This document shows positions 1-6,308 of a stretch of DNA of 7,412 nucleotides, one piece after another; positions within the stretch are counted from its first letter, which is position 1, and each line of letters begins with the position of its first letter. The notes under the pieces were generated by a model. The model was not told the origin of the DNA. It saw only the letters and a program-made list of their open reading frames with translations, and did not search any database. The stretch is from Bacillota bacterium (GTDB lineage: Bacteria; Bacillota; Clostridia; Lachnospirales; Lachnospiraceae). The stretch lies in contig JAEZFH010000333.1 of the NCBI GenBank assembly GCA_023437885.1, forward strand, positions 1 through 7,412, given 5' to 3'. Both the position numbers and the translations under genes were made by a program.

Positions 1-11
1 GTATTGGCAGA

Positions 12-1271
12 ATGGAGATTAGTGTGGCTGAATTATATGAGATTAAGGAGCAGGAGGAGCGCTTGGTATTAGTCGGAGTGGCATCCTCGGATCATGATGA
101 TACGGTCCAGTCCCTGGAGGAATTGGAGGAGCTGGCAGCGACGGCCGGTGCGGTTACCGTCGGCAAGATCATACAGAACCGGGAGAGCATCCATCCCGGT
201 ACTTATATCGGAAAGGGAAAGATCGAAGAGGTTCGGGCTCTGGCGATGGAAACAGAAGCAACCGGAGTGGTTTGTGATGATGAGCTTACACCGGTGCAGC
301 TTAAGAATCTGGAGGATGCCCTTCAGATGAAGGTGCTTGACCGGACTGTGATTATATTGGATATATTTGCTAGCCGCGCTTCTACGAAGGAAGGCAAGAT
401 ACAGGTGGAACTAGCCCAACTGAGGTACCGGTCCACCAGGCTGATTGGCCTTCGCAATTCATTGTCCAGACTGGGCGGCGGAATCGGTACCCGGGGGCCC
501 GGTGAGAAGAAGCTGGAGATGGACCGCGGTATCATTAAGGAGAGAATCACCCAGCTTAAACGGGAACTGGACGAAGTGAAGCAAAACAGGGAAACCCTGA
601 GAGGGCTTCGCAGCAAGAACAAGATTCCGGTTGCAGCAATTGTAGGGTATACCAATGCAGGAAAATCCACGTTATTGAATTACCTGACAGGTGCCGGAGT
701 TCTGGAGGAGGATAAGCTCTTTGCTACTCTGGACCCGACAACAAGGACCCTCACCCTGGAAAGCGGGCAGCAGCTTCTGCTTACGGATACGGTCGGTTTT
801 ATCCGCAAGCTCCCCCATCACCTGATTGAAGCCTTCCGCAGTACACTGGAGGAGGCCAAATATGCAGATATCCTTCTCCATGTGGTAGACAGCTCCAATC
901 CGGATGTGGACCGGCAGATGCATATCGTATACGATACCTTGAATAAGCTGGGAATCCAAGATAAGGTGATTATCACGGCCTTTAATAAGCAGGATAAACC
1001 GGAGGCAGAAACGGTGATTAAGGATTTTAAGGCTGACCATACGGTTAAGATATCCGCCAAAACCGGTGCCGAGGTTGATAAACTGCTGCAGTTGCTGGAG
1101 AAGGTATTGAATGAACGCAAGGTATTGCTGGAGAAAATATTCTCTTACCAGGATGCGGGGAAAATCCAGACGGTCAGGAAGTACGGACAGCTGTTGGAGG
1201 AGGAATACCGGCAGGAGGGGATCTATGTGAAGGCATATGTCCCGAAGGAAATTTATCAAAGCCTGGTTTGA
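12..1271 (+). CDS. hflX: GTPase HflX (ribosome-splitting, stress-related GTPase)
   Basis: HflX binds the large ribosomal subunit and, with GTP, splits stalled or hibernating ribosomes; it acts in the cytoplasm. The 419-residue product has the HflX N-terminal domain (about 18-195), including TYIGKGK near 64-70 and the family-typical glycine-rich stretch GGGIGTRGPGEKK at 155-167. A short helical linker (about 170-200) leads to the G domain: G1 GYTNAGKS 212-219, G2 region around DPTTR 241-245, G3 DTVGF 259-263, G4 NKQD 325-328, G5 SAK 348-350. A C-terminal tail of about 50 residues follows. The length fits the family (about 410-430). The start is uncertain: only 11 bases precede this ATG, without a visible Shine-Dalgarno sequence, and the frame is open to the window edge. 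A GTG at 24 has GGAG (14-17) six bases ahead and would give a protein beginning at residue 5. No motif residue is missing. Function is confident; the 5' end is not. Confidence 0.95.
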   Translation: MEISVAELYEIKEQEERLVLVGVASSDHDDTVQSLEELEELAATAGAVTVGKIIQNRESIHPGTYIGKGKIEEVRALAMETEATGVVCDDELTPVQLKNLEDALQMKVLDRTVIILDIFASRASTKEGKIQVELAQLRYRSTRLIGLRNSLSRLGGGIGTRGPGEKKLEMDRGIIKERITQLKRELDEVKQNRETLRGLRSKNKIPVAAIVGYTNAGKSTLLNYLTGAGVLEEDKLFATLDPTTRTLTLESGQQLLLTDTVGFIRKLPHHLIEAFRSTLEEAKYADILLHVVDSSNPDVDRQMHIVYDTLNKLGIQDKVIITAFNKQDKPEAETVIKDFKADHTVKISAKTGAEVDKLLQLLEKVLNERKVLLEKIFSYQDAGKIQTVRKYGQLLEEEYRQEGIYVKAYVPKEIYQSLV

Positions 1272-1280
1272 GATCATTTA

Positions 1281-1308
1281 TTGACGTTGGACTCCAATAT
1301 ATTATAGG
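1281..1308 (+). promoter_or_regulatory. Candidate sigma-A promoter just upstream of the NrdR-like boxes
   Basis: TTGACG (1281-1286, five of six to the -35 consensus) is followed after 16 bases by TATAGG (1303-1308, four of six to TATAAT). An overlapping alternative is TTGGAC (1287-1292), 17 bases, AATAAT (1310-1315). Either would start transcription around 1315-1322, immediately before the first NrdR-like box at 1328. A repressor on the boxes would then sit over the early transcribed region. AT-rich DNA gives chance matches easily, so this is a weak call. Confidence 0.3.
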
Positions 1309-1327
1309 CAATAATTACTATTTATAA

Positions 1328-1374
1328 ATACTAGATATAGTGTGGAAGATAAAAAAATCACATATATCTAGTAT
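1328..1374 (+). promoter_or_regulatory. Tandem NrdR-box-like operator upstream of nrdD; can also fold as a terminator-like hairpin
   Basis: Box 1 (1328-1343, ATACTAGATATAGTGT) matches the NrdR consensus acaCwAtATaTwGtgt at 14 of 16 positions. Box 2 (1359-1374) matches at about 10 of 16 and is close to the reverse complement of box 1, with its left half shifted by one base. The boxes are 15 bp apart, 31 bp from centre to centre, the three-helical-turn spacing known for NrdR operators. NrdR is a zinc-finger/ATP-cone repressor of ribonucleotide reductase genes, and the next gene is nrdD, which supports the call. The two boxes also form a hairpin, 14 bp (1326-1339 with 1363-1376) plus three inner pairs (1340-1342 with 1359-1361), followed by a T run (1374-1378). 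It could therefore terminate hflX transcription as well. No other terminator is visible after hflX. Confidence 0.6.
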
Positions 1375-1382
1375 TTTTGTTG

Positions 1383-1411
1383 TTGACGAACATGGCTTTT
1401 TCTGGTAGTAT
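1383..1411 (+). promoter_or_regulatory. Candidate sigma-A promoter for nrdD
   Basis: TTGACG (1383-1388, five of six) is followed after 17 bases by TAGTAT (1406-1411, four of six). It lies 8 bp downstream of the second NrdR-like box, so the boxes would be just upstream of the -35 element. If the hairpin formed by the boxes does terminate hflX mRNA, this is the natural nrdD promoter and implies a leader of roughly 210 bases. Confidence 0.35.
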
Positions 1412-1630
1412 AAGTTATCAGAGAATGCTCTTTTATGAAACCTTATTTCGTGGCGTTTGGTAGAAAGGTGCTGGTTTTATGATGGGTATTCCGATGATCG
1501 GAGCAGGGTTTATCTCCGGTAAAGTGCGCCGACTTGGCGTCTGATATCTCGATGGTCGGAACCTGGTATTGTTCTGATTGGATTGGGACATGTATGATTA
1601 TGTGGAAAGCGGGAAGGGAGACAGTTACAT
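1412..1630 (+). other. Long nrdD leader region; no known riboswitch recognised
   Basis: This is the rest of the 359-base gap between hflX and nrdD. It holds a possible 21-codon reading frame (listed separately), a 13-base palindrome at 1490-1502 (TCCGATGATCGGA) and a near copy of its core at 1550-1560 (CGATGGTCGGA versus CGATGATCGGA at 1492-1502). It also has a small hairpin CGCC/GGCG around 1528-1540. The ribosome binding site of nrdD, GGGAAGGGAG at 1611-1620, is strong. I recognise no riboswitch class, tRNA or conserved leader RNA. Confidence 0.4.
1479..1544 (+). CDS. Possible 21-codon leader peptide upstream of nrdD
   Basis: ATG at 1479 opens 21 codons ending with TGA at 1542-1544. AAAGG at 1464-1468 lies ten bases ahead, which is a usable ribosome binding site. 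The peptide starts MMGIPMIGAGF and ends with basic residues (GKVRRLGV). I recognise no family. The reading frame contains the palindrome at 1490-1502, so translation could affect folding of the leader. A frame this short arises often by chance. It is listed because it sits between a candidate promoter and nrdD and has a ribosome binding site. Confidence 0.15.
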   Translation: MMGIPMIGAGFISGKVRRLGV

Positions 1631-4006
1631 ATGATTAACGTAATTAAAAGAGATGGGCAGGTTGCACAGTTCAACCTTAGCAAAATCAGTGAAGCTATTA
1701 CCAAAGCCTTCAAAGCAACGGAAAAGCTCTATACCGAAGAAATTATCAGCTTATTGGCACTTCGCGTAACCTCCGATTTTCAGAGTAAGATAAAAGATGA
1801 AACCATACATGTGGAAGACATTCAGGATAGTGTGGAAAATGTACTGGAGCAGACCGGCTATACCGACGTTGCCAAGGCATACATCCTATACCGTAAAAAT
1901 AGAGAAAAGATCCGCAACATGAAGTCCACAATTCTGGATTACAAGGAGATTGTGAATAATTATGTGAATGAAGAGGACTGGAGGGTGAAGGAAAACTCTA
2001 CCGTGACCTACTCCGTCGGCGGGCTTATATTGCACAATTCAGGTGCGATCACCGCGAACTACTGGCTATCTGAAGTTTATGACGAAGAAGTTGCGAATGC
2101 CCACCGCAACGGTGATCTTCATCTGCACGATTTATCCATGCTAACGGGATATTGTGCCGGTTGGTCCCTGAAGCAGTTGATCAAGGAAGGCCTCGGAGGG
2201 ATTCCCGGTAAGATTACCTCCTCCCCTGCGAGCCACCTCTCTACCCTATGCAACCAGATGGTAAACTTTTTGGGAATTATGCAGAATGAGTGGGCAGGTG
2301 CCCAGGCATTTTCCTCCTTTGATACTTATCTGGCACCCTTTGTCAAGATCGATAATCTTACCTATAAGGAAGTAAAGCAGTGCATCCAGTCCTTCGTCTA
2401 TGGTGTAAACACACCGAGCCGTTGGGGGACGCAGGCTCCTTTCTCCAATATTACCCTGGATTGGACGGTTCCCGGCGACCTTGCCGAGCTGCCCTGCATT
2501 GTCGGCGGTAAGGAAGTGGATTTTAAGTACAAGGATTGTAAAAAGGAAATGGATATGGTGAACAAAGCCTTTATCGAAATTATGATTGAAGGCGATGCCA
2601 ACGGAAGAGGCTTCCAGTATCCGATTCCTACCTACTCCATAACCAAGGATTTTGATTGGTCCGATACGGAGAATAACCGTTTGCTATTTGAAATGACTGC
2701 CAAATACGGTACGCCCTATTTCTCCAACTACATCAACAGTGATATGGAGCCAAGCGATGTCCGCTCCATGTGCTGCCGGCTGCGTCTGGATCTGAGGGAG
2801 CTGCGCAAGAAGACCGGCGGTTTCTTCGGCTCAGGAGAGAGTACAGGATCTGTGGGGGTTGTGACCATCAACATGCCCCGGATTGCATATCTGGCATCCG
2901 ATGAAAAGGAATTTTTTGCGCGTCTTGACCGCATGATGGATATAGCAGCACGTTCCCTGAAGGTGAAGAGAAATATTATCACCAAGCTGCTGGAGGAGGG
3001 ATTGTATCCCTATACCAAGAGATATCTGGGCAACTTTGACAGCCATTTCTCAACCATCGGCCTGATCGGAATGAATGAGGTTGGTCTGAATGCAAATTGG
3101 CTGGGTGAGGATATGACCCATGAGAAGACAAAGCAATTTGCAATTAAGACCTTGAATTATATGAGGGAGCGTTTGTCCGATTATCAGGAATTGTACGGTG
3201 ATCTCTATAATCTGGAAGCAACTCCGGCGGAATCGACAACCTATCGTCTGGCGAAGAATGACAGAAAGCGCTGGCCGGACATCAAGACGGCGGGAATAGA
3301 GGGAGATACCCCTTATTATACCAACAGCTCCCATCTTCCGGTAGGATATACCGAGGATGTTTTTGAAGCATTGGATATTCAGGATGAATTACAGACCCTT
3401 TACACCTCCGGAACCGTCTTCCATGCGTTCCTGGGAGAGAAGCTTCCGGACTGGGAAGCAGCAGCCAAGCTGGTGAAGACCATTGCGGATAACTATAAAT
3501 TACCGTATTATACGATGTCTCCTACCTATTCCGTATGTAAGACCCATGGCTATCTTCCAGGGGAGCAGTTCACCTGTCCGCACTGCGGAGCGAAGGCAGA
3601 GGTTTACAGCCGGATCACAGGCTATTACCGTCCGGTGCAAAACTGGAATGAGGGTAAGGCTCAGGAATACAAGAACCGCAGAATATATGATGTACAGCAT
3701 TCCCGCGAGATGGACCGGCAGATGGAAGCAGCCTCTCTTGCAGCCGCAGCCCAGGAGAGCAGTTCAATGGAGGACGGACTCTATCTGTTCACAACCAGGA
3801 CCTGTCCGAATTGCTATACTGCCAAAGAATACTTAAAGAATTTGACCTTTGCTATTGTGGATGCGCAGGAGAATCCGGAGCTGGTACAGGAATATGGTAT
3901 TATGCAGGCTCCTACCCTGGTTGAGGTTAAGGATGGGGTTACCAGAAAGTTTGTGAATGCTTCTAATATCAAGAGATTTGTAGACGAAGAGTTAATATGT
4001 TTATAG
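1631..4006 (+). CDS. nrdD: Anaerobic (class III) ribonucleoside-triphosphate reductase with C-terminal redoxin domain
   Basis: NrdD reduces ribonucleoside triphosphates to deoxyribonucleotides without oxygen, using a glycyl radical installed by the radical-SAM activase NrdG. Domains: an N-terminal ATP-cone (about 1-95, starting VIKRDGQ), the site of allosteric dATP/ATP sensing; a ten-stranded barrel core (about 110-630) with HLHDLSMLTGYC (C175) and a finger-loop region around MCCR (380-383) and TGSVGVVTINMPR (405-417); a zinc site C636, H639, C649, C652; and the radical site RITGYY with G664. After a linker rich in Ala and Gln (about 690-712), residues 715-791 form a thioredoxin/glutaredoxin-like domain with CPNC at 725-728 and a likely cis-proline P761 (QAPT). 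At 791 residues it is about 80 longer than E. coli NrdD (712), and the fused domain accounts for this. GGGAAGGGAG (1611-1620) supports the ATG. A fused redoxin suggests a dithiol-reduced enzyme rather than a formate-using one (inference). nrdG is not adjacent. Confidence 0.97.
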   Translation: MINVIKRDGQVAQFNLSKISEAITKAFKATEKLYTEEIISLLALRVTSDFQSKIKDETIHVEDIQDSVENVLEQTGYTDVAKAYILYRKNREKIRNMKSTILDYKEIVNNYVNEEDWRVKENSTVTYSVGGLILHNSGAITANYWLSEVYDEEVANAHRNGDLHLHDLSMLTGYCAGWSLKQLIKEGLGGIPGKITSSPASHLSTLCNQMVNFLGIMQNEWAGAQAFSSFDTYLAPFVKIDNLTYKEVKQCIQSFVYGVNTPSRWGTQAPFSNITLDWTVPGDLAELPCIVGGKEVDFKYKDCKKEMDMVNKAFIEIMIEGDANGRGFQYPIPTYSITKDFDWSDTENNRLLFEMTAKYGTPYFSNYINSDMEPSDVRSMCCRLRLDLRELRKKTGGFFGSGESTGSVGVVTINMPRIAYLASDEKEFFARLDRMMDIAARSLKVKRNIITKLLEEGLYPYTKRYLGNFDSHFSTIGLIGMNEVGLNANWLGEDMTHEKTKQFAIKTLNYMRERLSDYQELYGDLYNLEATPAESTTYRLAKNDRKRWPDIKTAGIEGDTPYYTNSSHLPVGYTEDVFEALDIQDELQTLYTSGTVFHAFLGEKLPDWEAAAKLVKTIADNYKLPYYTMSPTYSVCKTHGYLPGEQFTCPHCGAKAEVYSRITGYYRPVQNWNEGKAQEYKNRRIYDVQHSREMDRQMEAASLAAAAQESSSMEDGLYLFTTRTCPNCYTAKEYLKNLTFAIVDAQENPELVQEYGIMQAPTLVEVKDGVTRKFVNASNIKRFVDEELICL

Positions 4007-4068
4007 CAGAAAGAATTGCGGATAGCATATGATCTGCCGATAGCAAAAAATCTATTTTAGCGAAATGT

Positions 4069-4102
4069 ACAGTGCCTGTATCTTTGATACGGGCACTGTT
4101 TT
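4069..4102 (+). terminator. Intrinsic terminator of nrdD
   Basis: The arms 4069-4082 and 4086-4099 pair over 14 positions, with one G-T wobble and a TTT loop. A T-rich tail (TTTTATT from 4099) follows. The hairpin lies about 60 bases after the nrdD stop, so nrdD is probably transcribed alone. Confidence 0.9.
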
Positions 4103-4348
4103 ATTCTGGAGGAGATCAATTTCTATGAAATAAGAACATAGGAAATAAAATGTAATTTCATTTTATATTCACTATTTAATTTGATAAAGTATTCTTGATT
4201 TATAAAGATGAAGATGGTAAAATAATACACATTTAAGTTGCGCTCGAATAAAAGCGGATTAACAAAACATTTACATCGAGAGAGAGTACAGGGCAGTCCG
4301 GCCTATTTGATTAAGTTCATAAGTTAATATCGGAGGTAAATAGAATAA
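4103..4348 (+). other. AT-rich gap with a start-stop mini reading frame and the coaW leader
   Basis: Together with the terminator this makes a 342-base gap without a real gene. Directly after the terminator a full Shine-Dalgarno sequence GGAGGAG (4108-4114) stands ten bases before ATGAAATAA (4125-4133), that is, a start codon, one lysine codon and a stop. The rest is AT-rich and carries the candidate coaW promoter and an untranslated leader of about 120 bases. The leader includes a GC-richer patch near 4281-4306, in which I recognise no riboswitch. Confidence 0.4.
4195..4223 (+). promoter_or_regulatory. Candidate sigma-A promoter of the coaW homologue
   Basis: TTGATT (4195-4200, four of six) is followed after 17 bases by TAAAAT (4218-4223, five of six), which would start transcription near 4230. 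The location after the nrdD terminator fits independent transcription of the kinase gene. The surrounding AT-rich DNA makes chance matches likely. Confidence 0.45.
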
Positions 4349-5170
4349 ATGGAACTTGAAAATTTATTGATTATTGATGCGGGAACCACCTTTACCAAGG
4401 TTTTATTAGCACTGGAAAACGAAAAATTATTTTATAAATTCGAATCAAAGACAGAGCAATGTAATAAAACGATTGAAAGTTTGTATATAAAATACAATAT
4501 CAGAAAAATAATTATGTTTGGGAGCGGTGCTGCCAATATTTTAATAAAGGATAAGAGTGTTAACCTGGTTACCTACAGCGAGTTGGAAGTAATTGCTGCA
4601 GTTGCACCTTTATTTCATTTTAGTGAAGCTCTTATCGTAAGTATGGGCACCGGAACATCAGTGAGTTGTTATAAGGAGAAAGAACAATATCATATATCGG
4701 GTACGGGGATAGCCGGCCGGACACTTCAAAATCTGGGGGAACTTTTACTTGGAGAGCCGTTAGAAAAGCTTGAACAATTGGCCCAGAACGGAGACATAAG
4801 TAAAATAAATCTTCTGGTGGGTGAAGCATATGATGATTCCATAAGCTGGTTGTCAAGGGAAATAACAGCATCTAATTTTGCAAAAAAAAGCTCGTCAAAA
4901 GAGGATATAGCACTTGGATTATATTATCTTATCACAGAGCCGGTGATATCTATATTACATGCATCCTTATCAGGGAAGGAAGGAATGAGCATCGTCTTTT
5001 GCGGCGGTGTCAGTAACAGCGGCATTGTAAGAAACATTATAAAAAAATACGCATTAATTTACGGTTATAAACCGTATTTTTGTAAAAACGGAGAGTTTAT
5101 ACCTTGTCTAAGTGCATATAGGATATTTACGAAGAAGGATATTACGGGATTAAATCTGGAGAGCAATTAA
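4349..5170 (+). CDS. coaW: Type II pantothenate kinase homologue (CoaW/PanK-II, actin-like ATPase fold)
   Basis: Type II pantothenate kinases phosphorylate pantothenate, the first step of coenzyme A synthesis. The 273-residue product matches the known length (S. aureus enzyme 267). It has the ASKHA phosphate-1 motif IDAGTTFTK (9-17), a probable catalytic glutamate E78 (YSELEV), the phosphate-2 motif SMGTGTS (98-104), the glycine-rich segment SGTGIAGRT (117-125), NGD (147-149), TASNF (173-177) and the C-terminal GYKPYFCKNGEF (239-250). Two features are odd. The arginine expected just before the glycine-rich segment (R113 in S. aureus, from memory) is H115, and several loop glycines are changed (S117, A122, R124). 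Activity or substrate may therefore differ from classic CoaW. GGAGG (4332-4336) lies 12 bases before the ATG, slightly far. Hand counts of 60-base blocks gave about 30-37% GC, lower than in nrdD. It has no functional tie to its neighbours. Confidence 0.85.
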   Translation: MELENLLIIDAGTTFTKVLLALENEKLFYKFESKTEQCNKTIESLYIKYNIRKIIMFGSGAANILIKDKSVNLVTYSELEVIAAVAPLFHFSEALIVSMGTGTSVSCYKEKEQYHISGTGIAGRTLQNLGELLLGEPLEKLEQLAQNGDISKINLLVGEAYDDSISWLSREITASNFAKKSSSKEDIALGLYYLITEPVISILHASLSGKEGMSIVFCGGVSNSGIVRNIIKKYALIYGYKPYFCKNGEFIPCLSAYRIFTKKDITGLNLESN

Positions 5171-5245
5171 ACCAGAAAAGGCGCAGAGCCTGGAAGAAGC
5201 TTTGCCGGGAATCTGCCGAGGGCAGAAATGCTGCAAAATATTATA

Positions 5246-5274
5246 TTGCCTTGACTGGGGATATGGGGTACAAT
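5246..5274 (+). promoter_or_regulatory. Candidate sigma-A promoter of thyA
   Basis: TTGCCT (5246-5251, four of six) is followed after 17 bases by TACAAT (5269-5274, five of six). Transcription would start near 5281, leaving a leader of about 75 bases that contains the stem-loop at 5294-5314. An overlapping TTGACT at 5251 is a better -35 match but is only 12 bases from the -10 element. Confidence 0.45.
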
Positions 5275-5293
5275 GATTTATTGAAGAGCCATA

Positions 5294-5314
5294 AACAGGG
5301 CATCAGCCCCTGTT
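5294..5314 (+). other. Stem-loop in the thyA 5' leader
   Basis: AACAGGG (5294-5300) pairs perfectly with CCCTGTT (5308-5314) around a seven-base loop. GCC (5288-5290) and GGC (5315-5317) can extend the stem across a three-base bulge. No T run follows, so it is not a typical terminator. It would lie in the leader of the thyA transcript, about 25 bases ahead of the ribosome binding site. Confidence 0.4.
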
Positions 5315-5356
5315 GGCAATAATTAACCGAGAGAATACAGCCGGGAGGATTGGAGC

Positions 5357-6202
5357 ATGAGCTTAGCGGATCATATTTTTATCGATATGTGTAAGGATAT
5401 TCTGGAGCACGGGGTAAGCACCGAAGGAGAGAAGGTAAGACCAAGATGGGAGGATGGCTCCTATGCGTATACCCTCAAGAAATTCGGGGTGGTGAACCGA
5501 TATGATTTATCCAAGGAGTTTCCGGCACTTACCCTGCGAAAAACAGCCATTAAGAGCTGTGTCGATGAGCTGCTGTGGATCTGGCAGAAAAAGTCCAATA
5601 ATATCCATGATTTGAACAGCCACATCTGGGATGCCTGGGCCGACGGGGACGGTTCCATCGGTAAGGCCTATGGATATCAGGTGGGTGTGAAGCATAAATA
5701 CAGGGAAGGCGAGATGGACCAGATTGACCGTGTCATCTTTGATCTGAAGAATAACCCCTATAGCCGCAGAATTATGACCAATCTGTATGTTCACCAGGAT
5801 CTTCATGAGATGAGGCTCTATCCCTGTGCTTACAGTATGACCTTTAATGTTACTAAGAAGCAGGGCAGCGAAAAGCTTGTCCTGAATGCAATTTTAAATC
5901 AGCGGTCCAACGATATTCTTGCCGCTAACAGCTGGAATGTGTGTCAATATGCCGTATTGGTGCATATGCTGGCACAGGTATGCGGTTTTCAGGTCGGTGA
6001 GCTGGTGCATGTGATTGCAGATGCCCATATTTATGACAGGCATATTCCGATCATACAGGAACTGATTCAGCGGCCTGCTTATGCTGCACCTGAATTTTGG
6101 ATGAATCCGGAGATTAAGGATTTTTACCAGTTCCGGGTAGAGGATTTTGAATTGAGAAATTACCAGTTTGGTCCCAAGGTGGAGATCCCGGTAGCAGTAT
6201 AA
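5357..6202 (+). CDS. thyA: Thymidylate synthase ThyA (clostridial variant)
   Basis: ThyA converts dUMP and methylene-tetrahydrofolate to dTMP and dihydrofolate in the cytoplasm. The 281-residue product carries ELLW (71-74), IWDAWAD (90-96), the phosphate-binding SRR (136-138), the nucleophile C157 in YPCAY, QRSND (182-186), the dUMP-contacting N194 and DAHIY (222-226). It ends normally with PVAV. It departs from the textbook family in two places. The residue after the catalytic cysteine is alanine (PCA rather than PCH), and the N-terminal phosphate loop reads VRPRWEDGSYAY rather than the usual DRTGTGT type. I recall such forms from Clostridia, so this is likely a subfamily feature and not damage. 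GGGAGG (5343-5348), eight bases ahead, supports the ATG. folA, 142 bases downstream, recycles the dihydrofolate, and the pair is probably co-transcribed. Confidence 0.95.
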   Translation: MSLADHIFIDMCKDILEHGVSTEGEKVRPRWEDGSYAYTLKKFGVVNRYDLSKEFPALTLRKTAIKSCVDELLWIWQKKSNNIHDLNSHIWDAWADGDGSIGKAYGYQVGVKHKYREGEMDQIDRVIFDLKNNPYSRRIMTNLYVHQDLHEMRLYPCAYSMTFNVTKKQGSEKLVLNAILNQRSNDILAANSWNVCQYAVLVHMLAQVCGFQVGELVHVIADAHIYDRHIPIIQELIQRPAYAAPEFWMNPEIKDFYQFRVEDFELRNYQFGPKVEIPVAV

Positions 6203-6234
6203 GGCTTTGGTTTAAGATATTATTGAATATAAGA

Positions 6235-6308
6235 GCGGCTCGCTGCTTGTCGTTGTTATTTCCGTAAGAGTTGATTTCGCAGCAGTTATCGGCAGCGAAA
6301 GAGCCCGC
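6235..6308 (+). other. Structured thyA-folA intercistronic region with alternative stems
   Basis: GCGGCTC (6235-6241) can pair with 6301-6308 (one bulge), and CGCTGC (6241-6246) with GCAGCG (6292-6297), closing a long-range stem across the gap. The same GCTGC can instead pair with GCAGC at 6279-6283, so two folds compete. A further tight inverted repeat, CCGC/GCGG at 6305-6314, overlaps the outer arm and lies about 20 bases before the folA ribosome binding site. There is no T run, so this is not a standard terminator. I do not recognise a THF riboswitch or other known class. Confidence 0.35.

Noticed and set aside
672..1277. A 201-codon minus-strand frame opposite hflX
   Set aside because: It mirrors the conserved GTPase domain. 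The hflX frame carries all G motifs, and the reverse frame has no recognisable domain.
1594..1638. A 14-codon frame overlapping the nrdD start codon
   Set aside because: The ribosome binding site ahead of it is poor and it ends just inside nrdD. It is probably chance, although translational coupling cannot be excluded.
1510..1713. A minus-strand frame across the nrdD start
   Set aside because: It overlaps the nrdD ribosome binding site and ATP-cone coding region, and no homology or ribosome binding site is evident.
5213..5225. CTGCC/GGCAG hairpin as the coaW terminator
   Set aside because: The stem is only 5 bp with a three-base loop and no T run follows.
5171..5275. Open codons after the coaW stop, as a possible truncated gene or coaW extension
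   Set aside because: Two frames are open for about 27-36 codons, but neither has a start codon with a ribosome binding site or a recognisable motif.
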